Below, one piece after another: positions 45,162 to 55,150 of a DNA stretch of 64,000 bases (the first letter of the stretch is position 1; every line of letters starts with the position of its first letter). A program made the translations under genes and the position numbers. The notes below the pieces were generated by a model. It was not told the DNA's origin. It saw only the letters and a program-made list of their open reading frames with translations, and searched no databases. The stretch covers positions 5,716,501 to 5,780,500 of the forward strand of contig NZ_CP015225.1 in assembly GCF_001623525.1 (NCBI RefSeq), in the 5' to 3' direction. The stretch is from Pseudomonas fluorescens (GTDB lineage Bacteria > Pseudomonadota > Gammaproteobacteria > Pseudomonadales > Pseudomonadaceae).

Positions 45162-45629
45162 GTGCGACTGCGCCTGATCGCCGTCGGTTCTCGCATGCCC
45201 AAGTGGGTGGAAGAAGGCTGGCATGAATATGCCAAGCGTCTTCCGTCCGAGCTGGCCCTGGAACTGGTGGAAATTCCGCTCAATACCCGTGGCAAGAACG
45301 CCGACGTGGCGCGCTTCATCCGCCAAGAAGGCGAAGCCATGCTGGCCAAGGTCGGGCCGAACGAGCGCATTGTCACCCTCGAAGTCCATGGCAAGCCCTG
45401 GAGCACCGAGCAACTGGCGGTGGAGCTCGATCGCTGGCGGTTGGACGCGCGCACGGTCAATTTCATGGTCGGTGGCCCGGAAGGGCTGGCGCCGGAAGTC
45501 TGTGCCCGGGCCGATCAGCGCTGGTCCTTGTCGCCGTTGACGTTGCCACATCCGCTGGTGCGGATCCTGATCGGCGAACAGCTGTATCGTGCCTGGACAG
45601 TCCTGTCCGGGCACCCTTACCACAAGTAA
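45162..45629 (+). CDS. rlmH: 23S rRNA pseudouridine-1915 N3-methyltransferase
   Basis: A 155-residue SPOUT methyltransferase that modifies helix 69 of 23S rRNA. Recognisable: the N-terminus [33 protein letters not shown] near residue 103 with the trefoil knot loop, and [24 protein letters not shown] near 123. GTG start at 45162, nine bases after rsfS. Length is exactly the family norm. Confidence 0.97.
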   Translation: MRLRLIAVGSRMPKWVEEGWHEYAKRLPSELALELVEIPLNTRGKNADVARFIRQEGEAMLAKVGPNERIVTLEVHGKPWSTEQLAVELDRWRLDARTVNFMVGGPEGLAPEVCARADQRWSLSPLTLPHPLVRILIGEQLYRAWTVLSGHPYHK

Positions 45630-45638
45630 TCCTGCCCC

Positions 45639-47534
45639 ATGCCCCAGCCGATCCGCATCAAGGACCACGAAAAAGACGCCCGTCTGGTGCGGGGCCGCGT
45701 CGTGTTCGGCGCTATTATGGTGGTGACGCTGATCTGTGTGCTGATTGCGCGCTTGTATTTCCTCCAGGTGATCCAGTACGAGTACCACTCGACCCTGTCG
45801 GAAAACAACCGCGTGCATGTGCAGCCGATTCCGCCGACCCGCGGGCTGATTTTCGACCGCAATGGCGTGGTGGTGGCGGATAACCGTCCCAGTTTCAGCC
45901 TGAGCATGACCCGCGAGCGCTCCGGCGACTGGCAGCACGTGCTCGACGTGATTGTCGAAGTGCTGCAACTGACGCCCGAGGACCGGGCGATCTTCGAGAA
46001 GCGCATGCGCCAGGGCCGACGTCCGTTCGAGCCGGTGCCGATCCTGTTCGAGCTGACCGAAGAGCAGATCGCCCTGATCGCCGTGAACCAGTTCCGCCTG
46101 CCCGGCGTCGAGGTGGTGGCGCAGTTGGTGCGGCATTATCCCCAGGGGCCGCACTTTGCCCACTCGGTCGGCTACATGGGACGGATCAACGAGAAAGAGC
46201 TCAAGACTCTCGATCCGGTCAATTACAGCGGCACCCACCATATCGGCAAGACTGGCATCGAGCGTTTCTACGAGCCCGAGCTGCATGGCCAGGTGGGTTA
46301 CGAGGAAGTCGAAACCAACGCCCGCGGCCGCGTATTGCGGGTGCTCAAGCGCACCGACCCGATTCCCGGCAAGGACATCGTCCTGAGCCTGGACATCAAG
46401 CTGCAAGAGGCCGCCGAAGCGGCGCTGGGTGGTCGGCGTGGTGCCGTGGTGGCGCTGGACCCGAACACTGGCGAGGTGTTGGCAATGGTCAGCCAGCCGA
46501 GTTTCGACCCGAACCTGTTCGTCACCGGCATCAGCTTCAAGGCCTACGCCGAGCTGCGCGATTCCATCGATCGGCCGCTGTTCAACCGGGTGCTGCGCGG
46601 TCTCTATCCGCCGGGCTCGACCATCAAGCCGGCCGTGGCGATTGCCGGGCTGGACTCCGGCGTGGTGACCGCGTCGAGCCGGGTCTACGACCCGGGTTAT
46701 TACCAACTGCCGAACTATGACCACAAGTACCGCAACTGGAACCGCACCGGCGACGGTTATGTGGACCTGGAAACGGCGATCATGCGTTCCAACGACACCT
46801 ACTTCTATGACTTGGCCCACAAGCTGGGGATCGATCGGTTGTCGTCCTACATGAACAAGTTCGGTCTCGGTCAGAAAGTCTCCCTGGATATGTTCGAGGA
46901 ATCCCCCGGCCTGATGCCTTCGCGCGAATGGAAGCGGGCGACCCGGCGCCAGGCCTGGTTCCCCGGCGAAACCCTGATCCTGGGGATCGGCCAGGGCTAC
47001 ATGCAGGCCACGCCACTGCAACTGGCCCAGGCCACGGCGCTGGTGGCGAGCAAGGGCAAGTGGTATCGCCCGCACCTGGCCAAGACCATCGAAGGCCAGA
47101 AACCGGTGGACCCGGACCCGATGCCAGACATCATCCTGCGCAACCCGTCGGACTGGCAGAAGGTCAACAACGGCATGCAGCAGGTGATGCACGGCGCCCG
47201 CGGCACCGCCCGCAAGGCGTCCATCGGTGCGCAATACCGGATTGCCGGCAAGAGCGGTACGGCCCAGGTCGTCGCCATCAAGCAGGGCGAGAAGTACGAC
47301 CGCTCCAAGGTCCAGGAACGCCATCGCGACCACGCCTTGTTCGTCGGCTTCGCGCCGGCCGACAACCCGAAGATCGTCGTGTCGGTGATGGTCGAGAACG
47401 GTGAGTCGGGTTCCGGCGTCGCCGCGCCGGTGGTGCGCCAGATCATGGACGCCTGGCTGCTGGACGAGCACGGCCAGCTCAAGCCGGAATACGCAAGCCC
47501 CATCACTGCGGAGGCTACGGCCCGTGAAGAATAA
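45639..47534 (+). CDS. mrdA: Penicillin-binding protein 2 (elongasome transpeptidase)
   Basis: A 631-residue class B PBP that cross-links lateral-wall peptidoglycan with RodA. One N-terminal membrane helix (residues 24-45), a dimerisation domain with PPTRGLIFDRNGVVVADN near 65, and the transpeptidase with SxxK (PPGSTIKP, Ser ~327), SxN (SND near 384) and KSGTAQV near 537. Nine bases after rlmH; its 3' end overlaps rodA by eleven bases. Confidence 0.97.
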   Translation: MPQPIRIKDHEKDARLVRGRVVFGAIMVVTLICVLIARLYFLQVIQYEYHSTLSENNRVHVQPIPPTRGLIFDRNGVVVADNRPSFSLSMTRERSGDWQHVLDVIVEVLQLTPEDRAIFEKRMRQGRRPFEPVPILFELTEEQIALIAVNQFRLPGVEVVAQLVRHYPQGPHFAHSVGYMGRINEKELKTLDPVNYSGTHHIGKTGIERFYEPELHGQVGYEEVETNARGRVLRVLKRTDPIPGKDIVLSLDIKLQEAAEAALGGRRGAVVALDPNTGEVLAMVSQPSFDPNLFVTGISFKAYAELRDSIDRPLFNRVLRGLYPPGSTIKPAVAIAGLDSGVVTASSRVYDPGYYQLPNYDHKYRNWNRTGDGYVDLETAIMRSNDTYFYDLAHKLGIDRLSSYMNKFGLGQKVSLDMFEESPGLMPSREWKRATRRQAWFPGETLILGIGQGYMQATPLQLAQATALVASKGKWYRPHLAKTIEGQKPVDPDPMPDIILRNPSDWQKVNNGMQQVMHGARGTARKASIGAQYRIAGKSGTAQVVAIKQGEKYDRSKVQERHRDHALFVGFAPADNPKIVVSVMVENGESGSGVAAPVVRQIMDAWLLDEHGQLKPEYASPITAEATAREE

Positions 47535-48669
47535 TTTCGACCGGATCCTCTCCAGCGAAGATGTGATGCGCCGCCGTGCCACCTTGCTGCAGCGCATGCA
47601 CATCGATGGTCCGTTGCTGATCCTGCTGCTGACCCTGGCCGCAGGCAGCCTGTTCGTGCTGTATTCGGCCAGTGGCAAGAACTGGGACCTGCTGGGCAAG
47701 CAGGCCACCTCGTTCGGCATCGGCCTGGTGTCGATGGTCGTCATTGCCCAGCTCGAGCCGCGTTTCATGGCCCGCTGGGTGCCGCTGGCCTATGTGGTGG
47801 GCGTGAGCCTGCTGGTGGTGGTGGACGTGATGGGTCACAACGCCATGGGCGCCACTCGCTGGATCAACATTCCCGGGGTGATCCGCTTCCAGCCTTCGGA
47901 ATTCCTCAAGATCATCATGCCGGCGACCATCGCCTGGTACCTGGCCAAGCGCACCCTGCCGCCGCAGCTCAAGCACGTGTGCATCAGCCTGTTGCTGATC
48001 GGCATCCCGTTCATCCTGATCGTGCGCCAGCCGGACCTTGGCACTTCGCTGCTGATCCTGGCCGGTGGCGCCTTCGTGCTGTTCATGGGCGGTTTGCGCT
48101 GGCGCTGGATCCTCAGCGTCGTCGCCATCGCGGTGCCGGTCTCGGTGGCCATGTGGTACTTCGTGATGCACGACTACCAGAAGCAACGAATCCTGACCTT
48201 CCTCGACCCGGAGAGCGATCCGCTGGGCACTGGCTGGAACATCATCCAGTCCAAGGCCGCCATCGGCTCCGGCGGGGTGTTCGGCAAGGGCTGGCTGATG
48301 GGCACCCAGTCGCACCTGGACTTTTTGCCGGAAAGCCACACCGACTTCATCATCGCCGTACTGGGCGAGGAGTTCGGCCTGGTAGGCATCTGCGTGCTGC
48401 TGTTGATCTATTTGCTGTTGATCGGCCGGGGGCTGGTGATCACCGCCCAGGCCCAGACGTTGTTCGGCAAGTTGCTGGCGGGCAGCCTGACCATGACGTT
48501 TTTTGTTTATGTTTTCGTCAACATCGGTATGGTCAGTGGCCTGTTGCCGGTCGTGGGGGTGCCGTTGCCATTCATTAGCTACGGAGGAACTTCGCTGGTG
48601 ACACTACTGTCAGCGTTTGGGGTCTTGATGTCGATTCATACGCATCGCAAGTGGATCGCGCAGGTTTGA
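47524..48669 (+). CDS. rodA: Rod-shape glycosyltransferase RodA
   Basis: A 381-residue SEDS-family polymerase that makes glycan strands for PBP2 in lateral-wall growth. About ten membrane segments; conserved NAMGATRWINIPGVIRFQPSEFLKI near residues 108-132, the RQPDLGTSL loop near 167 and PLPFISYGGTSLV near 345. GTG 47524 overlaps the end of mrdA, giving coupled translation. Confidence 0.96.
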   Translation: MKNNFDRILSSEDVMRRRATLLQRMHIDGPLLILLLTLAAGSLFVLYSASGKNWDLLGKQATSFGIGLVSMVVIAQLEPRFMARWVPLAYVVGVSLLVVVDVMGHNAMGATRWINIPGVIRFQPSEFLKIIMPATIAWYLAKRTLPPQLKHVCISLLLIGIPFILIVRQPDLGTSLLILAGGAFVLFMGGLRWRWILSVVAIAVPVSVAMWYFVMHDYQKQRILTFLDPESDPLGTGWNIIQSKAAIGSGGVFGKGWLMGTQSHLDFLPESHTDFIIAVLGEEFGLVGICVLLLIYLLLIGRGLVITAQAQTLFGKLLAGSLTMTFFVYVFVNIGMVSGLLPVVGVPLPFISYGGTSLVTLLSAFGVLMSIHTHRKWIAQV

Positions 48670-48686
48670 ATAAGGTGAAGAGTTCA

Positions 48687-49697
48687 ATGCAAGCAATGCG
48701 TGGCTGGTCGACGCGATATGCGCCGTGGATCGGCCTGGTCGGTTTCCTGGGCGGTGCGCCGCATGCCCAGGCAGGCGAATACGAAGGTTCGCCGCAGGTG
48801 GCCGAATTCGTCGGTGAGATGACCCGCGACTACGGTTTTGCCGGTGAGCAACTGATGGGGGTATTTCGCGAGGCCGAGCGCAAGCAGTCGATCCTTGACG
48901 CCATCTCCCGGCCCGCCGAGCGGGTCAAGCAGTGGAGCGAGTACCGGCCGATGTTCATCACCGAGGCGCGTATCGCCCGGGGCGTGGACTTCTGGCGCCA
49001 GCACGAGGCGGCCCTGGCCCGTGCCGAGCAGGAATACGGCGTACCGGCCCAGTTCATTGTGGCTATCATTGGCGTCGAGACGTTCTTTGGCCGTAACACC
49101 GGGAATTTCAGGGTGATCGACGCGCTGTCGACCCTGGGCTTCGATTACCCGCCGCGCGCCGAATTCTTTCGCAAGGAGCTGCGCGAGTTCTTGCTGCTGG
49201 CCCGCGAAGAGCAGGTTGATCCGCTGACCCTCAAGGGTTCTTATGCCGGAGCCATGGGCCTGCCGCAATTCATGCCCAGCAGTTTTCGGGCTTACGCGGT
49301 GGACTTCGACGACGACGGCCACATCAATATCTGGACCAACCCGACCGATGCCATCGGCAGTGTTGCCAGCTATTTCAAGCGCCACGGCTGGGAAGCCGGC
49401 CAGCCGGTGGTCAGCCGTGCCGACGTGCGTGGCGAGCAGGTGGACGAGGGCCTGACCGAGGGCATCGAGCCGACGAAAACCGTCGGGGAGTTGCGGGCGT
49501 TGGGCTGGTCGAGTCATGATGCGCTGCGTGACGACATGCCGGTCACCGCGATACGCCTGGAAGGCGAACAAGGCCCCGAATACTGGATGGGTCTGAAGAA
49601 TTTCTACGCGATTACGCGTTATAACCGCAGCGTGATGTACGCCATGGCCGTATATCAACTGTCTGAAGAGCTGGTCAAAGCACGGGGCGTCAAATAA
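48687..49697 (+). CDS. mltB: Membrane-bound lytic murein transglycosylase B
   Basis: A 336-residue exported SLT family 3 enzyme that cleaves peptidoglycan to 1,6-anhydro products. An N-terminal signal ends near HAQA; no lipobox Cys, so it may be soluble periplasmic. The catalytic Glu is in IIGVETFFGRNTG near 131, and AGAMGLPQFMPSSFRAYAVDFD near 190 and WTNPTDAIGSVASYFKRHGW near 222 are family hallmarks. ATG 48687; 48696 is possible. Follows rodA by 17 bp. Confidence 0.94.
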   Translation: MQAMRGWSTRYAPWIGLVGFLGGAPHAQAGEYEGSPQVAEFVGEMTRDYGFAGEQLMGVFREAERKQSILDAISRPAERVKQWSEYRPMFITEARIARGVDFWRQHEAALARAEQEYGVPAQFIVAIIGVETFFGRNTGNFRVIDALSTLGFDYPPRAEFFRKELREFLLLAREEQVDPLTLKGSYAGAMGLPQFMPSSFRAYAVDFDDDGHINIWTNPTDAIGSVASYFKRHGWEAGQPVVSRADVRGEQVDEGLTEGIEPTKTVGELRALGWSSHDALRDDMPVTAIRLEGEQGPEYWMGLKNFYAITRYNRSVMYAMAVYQLSEELVKARGVK

Positions 49698-50722
49698 TGC
49701 GGGCATTGCCTACCTATCTACCCCTGAAAGCCAAACCCCTCAAGCTCGTGGCGTTGGCCGCGCTGTCGCTGTTGGTCGTCAGTTGTTCGACCAGCCGCGC
49801 GCCGGCCCAGAAGAACTCCACCGCCGTGCGCGCGACGCCCGGCCTGGACATCAACCGGGCCCACAAGGACGGCGCGCCGTGGTGGGATGTGGATGTCTCG
49901 CGCATTCCCGACGCCACGCCGACCCTGCACACGGGCCCCTACAAGGCCAACCCGTACACGGTGTTGGGCAAGACCTATTTCCCGCTGTCCGACTCCAAGC
50001 GCTACGTGGCCTCGGGCACGGCGTCCTGGTATGGCACCAAGTTCCACGGCCAGAACACCGCCAACGGCGAGGTGTATGACCTGTACGGCATGAGCGCGGC
50101 CCACAAGACCTTGCCGCTGCCCAGCTATGTGCGGGTGACCAACCTGGACAACAACAAGAGCGTGATCCTGCGGGTCAATGACCGTGGGCCGTTCTATTCC
50201 GACCGCATCATCGACTTGTCGTATGCGGCGGCGAAAAAACTCGGTTACGCTGAAATCGGCACCGCCCGGGTCAAGGTTGAAGGTATCGACCCGCAGGAAT
50301 GGTGGGCCCAACGCGGCCGTCCGGCGCCTTTGATGCTCAACGAGCCGAAAGTGGCGCAAAATGCCGCGCCGACCGTGACGGCGTCCACCGGCACGGTCGA
50401 GCAGTGGACGCCACCGCCGCAGCAGCACGCGGCGGCCGTAGTGCCCGTTCAGCTCGACGCAAAAAAAAACGCTTCTGCAACAGCGTCTGGCCAGTTTCTG
50501 CAAGTGGGCGCGTTCGCCAACCCGGACGCTGCCGAGCTGCTGAGGTCGAAGCTCAGCTCGATGGTGAGCGCCCCGGTGTTCATCAGCTCGATCGTGCGCA
50601 ACCAGCAGACACTGCATCGGGTGCGCCTGGGGCCGATCGGTTCTCCGGGTGAAGTCCAGCAAGTGCAGAACAGTGTGCGCCTGGCCAATCTCGGTTCGCC
50701 GAGCCTGGTCACCGCCGAGTAA
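49697..50722 (+). CDS. rlpA: RlpA septal ring lytic transglycosylase
   Basis: A 341-residue lipoprotein: signal LKLVALAALSLLVVSC with the lipobox Cys near 30. The double-psi beta-barrel is visible in ASGTASWYGTKFHGQNTANGEVYD near 108-131, AHKTLPLPSYVRVTNL near 137 and RVNDRGPFYSDRIIDLSYAAAKKLG near 161. A Pro/Ala-rich linker leads to a C-terminal SPOR domain near 265-338 that binds denuded glycan at the septum. It starts one base into the mltB stop (TAATG). Confidence 0.95.
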   Translation: MRALPTYLPLKAKPLKLVALAALSLLVVSCSTSRAPAQKNSTAVRATPGLDINRAHKDGAPWWDVDVSRIPDATPTLHTGPYKANPYTVLGKTYFPLSDSKRYVASGTASWYGTKFHGQNTANGEVYDLYGMSAAHKTLPLPSYVRVTNLDNNKSVILRVNDRGPFYSDRIIDLSYAAAKKLGYAEIGTARVKVEGIDPQEWWAQRGRPAPLMLNEPKVAQNAAPTVTASTGTVEQWTPPPQQHAAAVVPVQLDAKKNASATASGQFLQVGAFANPDAAELLRSKLSSMVSAPVFISSIVRNQQTLHRVRLGPIGSPGEVQQVQNSVRLANLGSPSLVTAE

Positions 50723-50731
50723 TTGATTGAG

Positions 50732-50754
50732 GCCCGCTCGCGGTTGGAGCGGGT
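50732..50754 (+). terminator. Weak hairpin between rlpA and dacA
   Basis: GCCCGCTC and GAGCGGGT pair across a 7-nt loop, followed by a mixed CAGGTTGTTGG tail without a real T-run. It may only attenuate. Confidence 0.4.
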
Positions 50755-50890
50755 CAGGTTGTTGGCTCCATGAATAACAAAAGCCCGGCAAGGGTTGTGA
50801 GTGAGCAACTTAAATGCGCGGCGACCCGTTAGAAGGTTGCCTGTTTCAGTTTTGCCTTCGGGCAGTCCCATTAGCGATTTCGAGAGACGG

Positions 50891-52048
50891 ATGAACATCA
50901 CCACCTTTGCCAAACGCCTTTGCCTGCTAGTCCCGCTGCTTCTCTCCCCAGCCGCGTTCGCGGTGGAGATGATGCCTGCGCCTCCTCAATTGGCCGCCAA
51001 ATCCTTCGTGCTCATGGATGCCAGCAGCGGCGAGGTCCTGGTAGAGAACAACGGTGACCAGCGCCTGCCACCGGCCAGCCTGACCAAGCTGATGACCGCC
51101 TACATCGCCACCCTGGAAATCCGTCGTGGCCAGATCGGTGAAAACGATCCGGTGACCGTCAGCGAAAACGCCTGGCGTACCGGCGGTTCGCGGATGTTCA
51201 TCAAGGTCGGTTCGCAAGTGACCGTCAGCGACCTGCTGCACGGCATCATCATCCAGTCCGGCAACGACGCCAGCGTTGCCCTGGCCGAGCACATCGCCGG
51301 CAGCGAAGATGCGTTCGCCGACATGATGAACAAGACCGTGGCCGACCTGGGCATGACCAACAGCCACTTCATGAACCCTACCGGTCTGCCGAACCCTGAG
51401 CACTACTCGTCGGCTCACGACATGGCGCTGTTGGCACGGGCGATCATTCATGAAGACCCGGCGCACTACGCCATCTACTCCCAGAAGGAATTCTTCTGGA
51501 ACGGCATCAAGCAGCCTAACCGCAACCTGCTGCTGTGGCGCGACAAGACCGTCGATGGCCTGAAGACCGGCCACACCGACGAGGCTGGCTACTGCATGGT
51601 GTCTTCGGCTGTCCGTGACGGCATGCGCCTGATCGCCGTCGTCTTCGGCACCAGCAGCGAAGTGGCCCGTGCCGCTGAAACCCAGAAGCTGCTGACCTAC
51701 GGTTTCCGTTTCTTCGAAACCCAGACCTTCTACCAGAAGGGCACCGAACTGGCCCAGGCCCAGGTCTGGAAAGGCACCACCAATCAGGTGAAGGCCGGCC
51801 TGGCCCAAGACCTGACCATGACCTTGCCTAAAGGCCAGCTCAAGAAGCTCGCTGCCAGCATGACCATGAACCCGCAACTGACCGCTCCCATCGCCAAGGG
51901 CGACGTGATCGGTAAAGTCGAAGTCAAACTGGACGACAAAGTGGTGCACAGCGCCGACCTGATCGCTCTGGACGCGGTCGAGGAAGGTGGTATCTTCCGC
52001 CGCATGTGGGATAGCATCCGTCTATTCTTCTACGGCTTGTTCAACTGA
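50891..52048 (+). CDS. dacA: D-alanyl-D-alanine carboxypeptidase (PBP5 family)
   Basis: A 385-residue class C PBP that trims the terminal D-Ala from pentapeptide. Signal peptide at residues 1-24 (LLVPLLLSPAAFA). Active site SLTK (Ser ~62), SGN near 122 and KTG in LKTGHTDEAG near 223. The C-terminal domain and amphipathic tail (MWDSIRLFFYGLF) anchor it to the inner membrane. ATG 50891 follows a GAGAGACGG; the long upstream frame is not used. Confidence 0.96.
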   Translation: MNITTFAKRLCLLVPLLLSPAAFAVEMMPAPPQLAAKSFVLMDASSGEVLVENNGDQRLPPASLTKLMTAYIATLEIRRGQIGENDPVTVSENAWRTGGSRMFIKVGSQVTVSDLLHGIIIQSGNDASVALAEHIAGSEDAFADMMNKTVADLGMTNSHFMNPTGLPNPEHYSSAHDMALLARAIIHEDPAHYAIYSQKEFFWNGIKQPNRNLLLWRDKTVDGLKTGHTDEAGYCMVSSAVRDGMRLIAVVFGTSSEVARAAETQKLLTYGFRFFETQTFYQKGTELAQAQVWKGTTNQVKAGLAQDLTMTLPKGQLKKLAASMTMNPQLTAPIAKGDVIGKVEVKLDDKVVHSADLIALDAVEEGGIFRRMWDSIRLFFYGLFN

Positions 52049-52129
52049 TTGAAGTGTTGACCTGCATGGCCTCGTTCCCATTCGGAGCGGGGCCATGTGC
52101 GTTACCACGGCTTACGAGGCCGTTACCCC

Positions 52130-52405
52130 ATGACAGACTCTGAAGTAAAAGCGCCGAAGATCGAATTCCCCTGCGCGGATTATCCGATCAAGGTCATCGG
52201 CGACACCGGCGTGGGTTTCAAGGACCGGATCATTGCGATCCTTGAAAAACATGCCACCGTTGACCACAAGACCCTGGCCGAGCGCCAGAGTACCAACGGC
52301 AAGTACACGACGATCCAGTTGCACATCATTGCCACCGGCCAGGAACAGCTCTACGACATCAACAGCGAGCTGCGTGCGACCGGTTTCGTGCACATGGTGT
52401 TGTGA
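52130..52405 (+). CDS. ybeD: YbeD family (DUF493) protein
   Basis: A 91-residue protein of the YbeD/DUF493 family, seen in [18 protein letters not shown] near the start and [30 protein letters not shown] in the C-terminal half. The fold resembles the ACT-like regulatory domain. The function is unproven, but it lies between dacA and lipB in most gammaproteobacteria and probably has a role in lipoate metabolism or regulation. Its stop overlaps the lipB start (TGATG). Confidence 0.93.
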   Translation: MTDSEVKAPKIEFPCADYPIKVIGDTGVGFKDRIIAILEKHATVDHKTLAERQSTNGKYTTIQLHIIATGQEQLYDINSELRATGFVHMVL

Positions 52406-53052
52406 TGCCGGGCACGCTGGGCTTTCGCGAGCTGGGCACGATGGCTTACGAGCCGGTCTGGCATGCCATGCAACGCTTCACGAACGAACGCGGCACTACC
52501 GTCGACGATGAAGTCTGGCTGGTGGAACACCCGCCGGTGTTCACCCAGGGCCAGGCCGGCAAGGCCGAGCACCTGCTGCTGCCGGGGGATATCCCGGTGG
52601 TGAAGGTCGACCGGGGCGGGCAGGTGACCTACCATGGTCCTGGCCAATTGGTCGCCTACCTGTTGCTGGATGTGCGCAAGCTGGGGTTTGGCGTGCGCGA
52701 GCTGGTCACCCGCATGGAGACATGCCTGATCGAGCTGCTGGCCAGCTACGGTGTGACGGCGGCGGCCAAGCCGGATGCGCCGGGTGTCTATGTCGACGGG
52801 GCGAAGATCGCCTCCTTGGGATTGCGAATCCGCCATGGCTGTTCGTTTCATGGCCTGGCGCTGAACGTGGACATGGACCTTGAGCCATTTCGACGGATTA
52901 ATCCCTGTGGCTACGCGGGACTGGCGATGACCCAGTTGAGCGAGCATGCAGGATCGATTGAATTTGCCGAGGTAAGTGCCCGGCTGCGCGCGCAGCTCGT
53001 CAAACACCTCGACTATGCTGAGCAGACGACCCTCACGGGCGGAATCGACTGA
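52405..53052 (+). CDS. lipB: Octanoyl-[acyl carrier protein]:protein N-octanoyltransferase
   Basis: A 215-residue LipB that moves octanoate from ACP to lipoyl domains. Motifs: [22 protein letters not shown] near residue 70, [14 protein letters not shown] near 133 with the active-site Lys, and [14 protein letters not shown] near 166 with the catalytic Cys. Start at ATG 52405 overlaps the ybeD stop by one base. LipA follows after one base. Confidence 0.97.
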   Translation: MPGTLGFRELGTMAYEPVWHAMQRFTNERGTTVDDEVWLVEHPPVFTQGQAGKAEHLLLPGDIPVVKVDRGGQVTYHGPGQLVAYLLLDVRKLGFGVRELVTRMETCLIELLASYGVTAAAKPDAPGVYVDGAKIASLGLRIRHGCSFHGLALNVDMDLEPFRRINPCGYAGLAMTQLSEHAGSIEFAEVSARLRAQLVKHLDYAEQTTLTGGID

Positions 53053-53053
53053 T

Positions 53054-54076
53054 ATGACTACTGATGCAGTGCAAACCATTATCCCGACGCAGGACGTCAC
53101 CGAGCGTCCGGCCCCACGTGCCAAGGTAGAGGCCGGCGTCAAGCTGCGCGGCGCCGAGAAGGTTGCACGCATCCCGGTCAAGATCATTCCGACCACCGAA
53201 TTGCCAAAGAAACCTGACTGGATCCGCGTGCGCATCCCGGTGTCCCCGGAAGTCGACCGAATCAAGGCCCTGCTGCGCAAGCACAAGCTGCACAGCGTCT
53301 GCGAAGAAGCCTCCTGCCCGAACCTGGGCGAGTGCTTCTCCGGCGGCACTGCCACATTCATGATCATGGGCGACATCTGCACCCGTCGCTGCCCATTCTG
53401 TGACGTTGGTCACGGCCGTCCGAAGCCATTGGACACCAACGAGCCGGAAAGCCTGGCCATCGCCATCGCCGACCTGAAGCTCAAGTACGTGGTCATCACC
53501 TCGGTGGACCGTGACGACCTGCGTGACGGCGGTGCCCAGCACTTTGCCGACTGCATCCGCGAGATCCGCAAGCTGTCGCCGAACGTACAGTTGGAAACCC
53601 TGGTGCCCGATTACCGTGGCCGCATGGACATCGCCCTGGAAATCACCGCCGCCGAGCCACCGGATGTGTTCAACCACAACCTGGAAACCGTACCGCGCCT
53701 GTACAAGGCCGCGCGTCCGGGGTCGGATTACCAGTGGTCGTTGACCTTGCTGCAACGCTTCAAGCAGATGATGCCGCACATTCCGACCAAGTCCGGCTTG
53801 ATGCTGGGCCTGGGTGAGACGGATGAGGAAGTTATCGAGGTCATGAAGCGCATGCGTGAGCATGACATCGATATGTTGACCTTGGGGCAGTACTTGCAGC
53901 CTTCGCGTAGCCACCTGCCGGTGCAGCGTTTTGTGCATCCGGATACCTTTGCCTGGTTTGCTGAGGAAGGGTACAAGATGGGCTTCAAGAACGTGGCTTC
54001 GGGGCCGTTGGTGCGGTCTTCGTATCATGCGGATGAGCAGGCTAAGTTGGTCAAGGCTGAGCTTCTGGGTTCCTGA
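53054..54076 (+). CDS. lipA: Lipoyl synthase
   Basis: A 340-residue radical SAM enzyme that inserts two sulphurs into octanoyl-proteins. The auxiliary cluster Cys set is in [13 protein letters not shown] near 80, and the SAM cluster motif CTRRCPFC near 110. The final R-S-S-Y appears in [10 protein letters not shown]. An N-terminal extension of about 50 residues with no recognised domain precedes the core, usual in pseudomonads. ATG 53054 is used. Confidence 0.97.
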   Translation: MTTDAVQTIIPTQDVTERPAPRAKVEAGVKLRGAEKVARIPVKIIPTTELPKKPDWIRVRIPVSPEVDRIKALLRKHKLHSVCEEASCPNLGECFSGGTATFMIMGDICTRRCPFCDVGHGRPKPLDTNEPESLAIAIADLKLKYVVITSVDRDDLRDGGAQHFADCIREIRKLSPNVQLETLVPDYRGRMDIALEITAAEPPDVFNHNLETVPRLYKAARPGSDYQWSLTLLQRFKQMMPHIPTKSGLMLGLGETDEEVIEVMKRMREHDIDMLTLGQYLQPSRSHLPVQRFVHPDTFAWFAEEGYKMGFKNVASGPLVRSSYHADEQAKLVKAELLGS

Positions 54077-54091
54077 TCGAGCGTTTGGGTG

Positions 54092-54352
54092 GTGTGTATA
54101 TCCGTTTCTTCGGTAACGGCTACTTAGGGTTCCGCTCTTACAGCGGGTCACTTTTGAAGAGCGCAAAAGTAACCAAAACGCTCTTGCCCCACCACTCGGC
54201 ACCTCGCTTAGGCTCGGTGTGCCCTCACTCCGGCATTGCTCCGTGGGCCGCCGCGAAGGGCCATCCATGGCCCAGCGCGGCTACCTCGGCATCCATGCCG
54301 AGGTGCCCACTGCGCAATACCTGCGTTCGGCCATCGTGGTTAACGGGGCGCC
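54092..54352. repeat. Left arm of a 260-bp inverted repeat
   Basis: Begins GTGTGTATATCCG and ends ...AACGGGGCGCC. The right arm (54865-55126) is its imperfect reverse complement. It contains small nested palindromes such as CCTCGGCATCCATGCCGAGG. Open frames across it are not plausible genes. The 1-kb stretch 54077-55150 has no gene. Confidence 0.85.
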
Positions 54353-54415
54353 CCAGATCAAAAGCTGCGCGAGGCGGCCTTATAGCCGGCCTGGCTTAGA
54401 GTGAACGCGTTTCTT

Positions 54416-54758
54416 CTGTGGGAGCGGGCTTGCTCGGGAAAGCGGAGGATAGGTTTGTGGTGATGTTGGCTGTGCCGATGCATCGCGAGCAAGGTTTTGT
54501 GTCGTGTGCAGATGCTGTGATCACCCGCTCCCACAGGTTTTTGCACCTACCCAGATATTGCGAACACCGCAAAGCCCTGTGGGAGCGTAATGCTGTTCAC
54601 TTAAGAAAAATGATGGACCTGTGGCGAGGGAGCTTGCTCCCGCTCGGCTGCGAAGCAGTCGTAAACCGGCGGGTGCGGTGTGTCTGATGCTCCGTATTTG
54701 GCAGGTTTTGGGGCCGCTTCGCGGCCCAGCGGGAGCAAGCTTCCTCGCCACGGGTTTG
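54416..54758. repeat. REP elements between the inverted-repeat arms
   Basis: A degenerate CTGTGGGAGCGGGCTTGCTC...CCGCTCCCACAG pair (54416-54537), a partial copy near 54580 and a GTGGCGAGGGAGC doublet (54619-54753). Confidence 0.75.
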
Positions 54759-54788
54759 TCGACTGCCCTAAGTGAATGCCCCGCTTTT

Positions 54789-54864
54789 GCTTTGCTTTGC
54801 TTTGCTTTGCTTTGCTTTGCTTTGCTTTGCTTTGGATCTTGATCTTGATCTTGATCTTGATCTA
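54789..54864. repeat. Two adjacent microsatellites: GCTTT x9 and GATCTT x4-5
   Basis: Nine exact GCTTT units (54789-54833) are followed by four GATCTT and a terminal GATCTA (54835-54864), ending where the right inverted-repeat arm begins. Confidence 0.95.
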
Positions 54865-55126
54865 GGCGCCCCGTTAAACCACGCTGGCCGAACGCAGGCA
54901 TTGCGCAGTGGGCATCCCGGCATGGATGCCGGGATAGCCGCGCTGGGCCATGGATGGCCCTTCGCGGCGGCCCACGGAGCAATGCCTGCGTTCGGGCATG
55001 CCGAGCCTAGGCGAGGCACCGAGTGGTGGGGCAAGAGCGTTTTGCTTACTTTTGCGCTTTTCAAAAGTGAGCCGCCGTAAGGGCGGAACCATAAGTAGCC
55101 GTTACACAAAAAACGGATATACACAC
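54865..55126. repeat. Right arm of the 260-bp inverted repeat
   Basis: GGCGCCCCGTTAAACCACGC... to ...CGGATATACACAC, the inverse of 54092-54352 with scattered mismatches. It ends 24 bp before ldcA. Confidence 0.85.
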
Positions 55127-55150
55127 TAGGCAGGCCAAACCGGGAAACCC

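Noticed and set aside
44568..47768. 1066-residue open frame on the minus strand opposite nadD-rsfS-rlmH-mrdA
   Set aside because: It is the antisense shadow of four well-supported genes; its translation is His/Gly/Arg-rich low complexity typical of GC-rich antisense frames.
52068..52094. Terminator between dacA and ybeD
   Set aside because: An 11-bp stem with G-U pairs exists but no T-run follows; it is probably a structured leader or processing site, too weak to call.
54077..55150. Hypothetical genes at 54085-54399, 54521-54982 and 54768-55202
   Set aside because: They lie in a 260-bp inverted repeat and microsatellites; the same peptide appears on both arms because the DNA is inverted.
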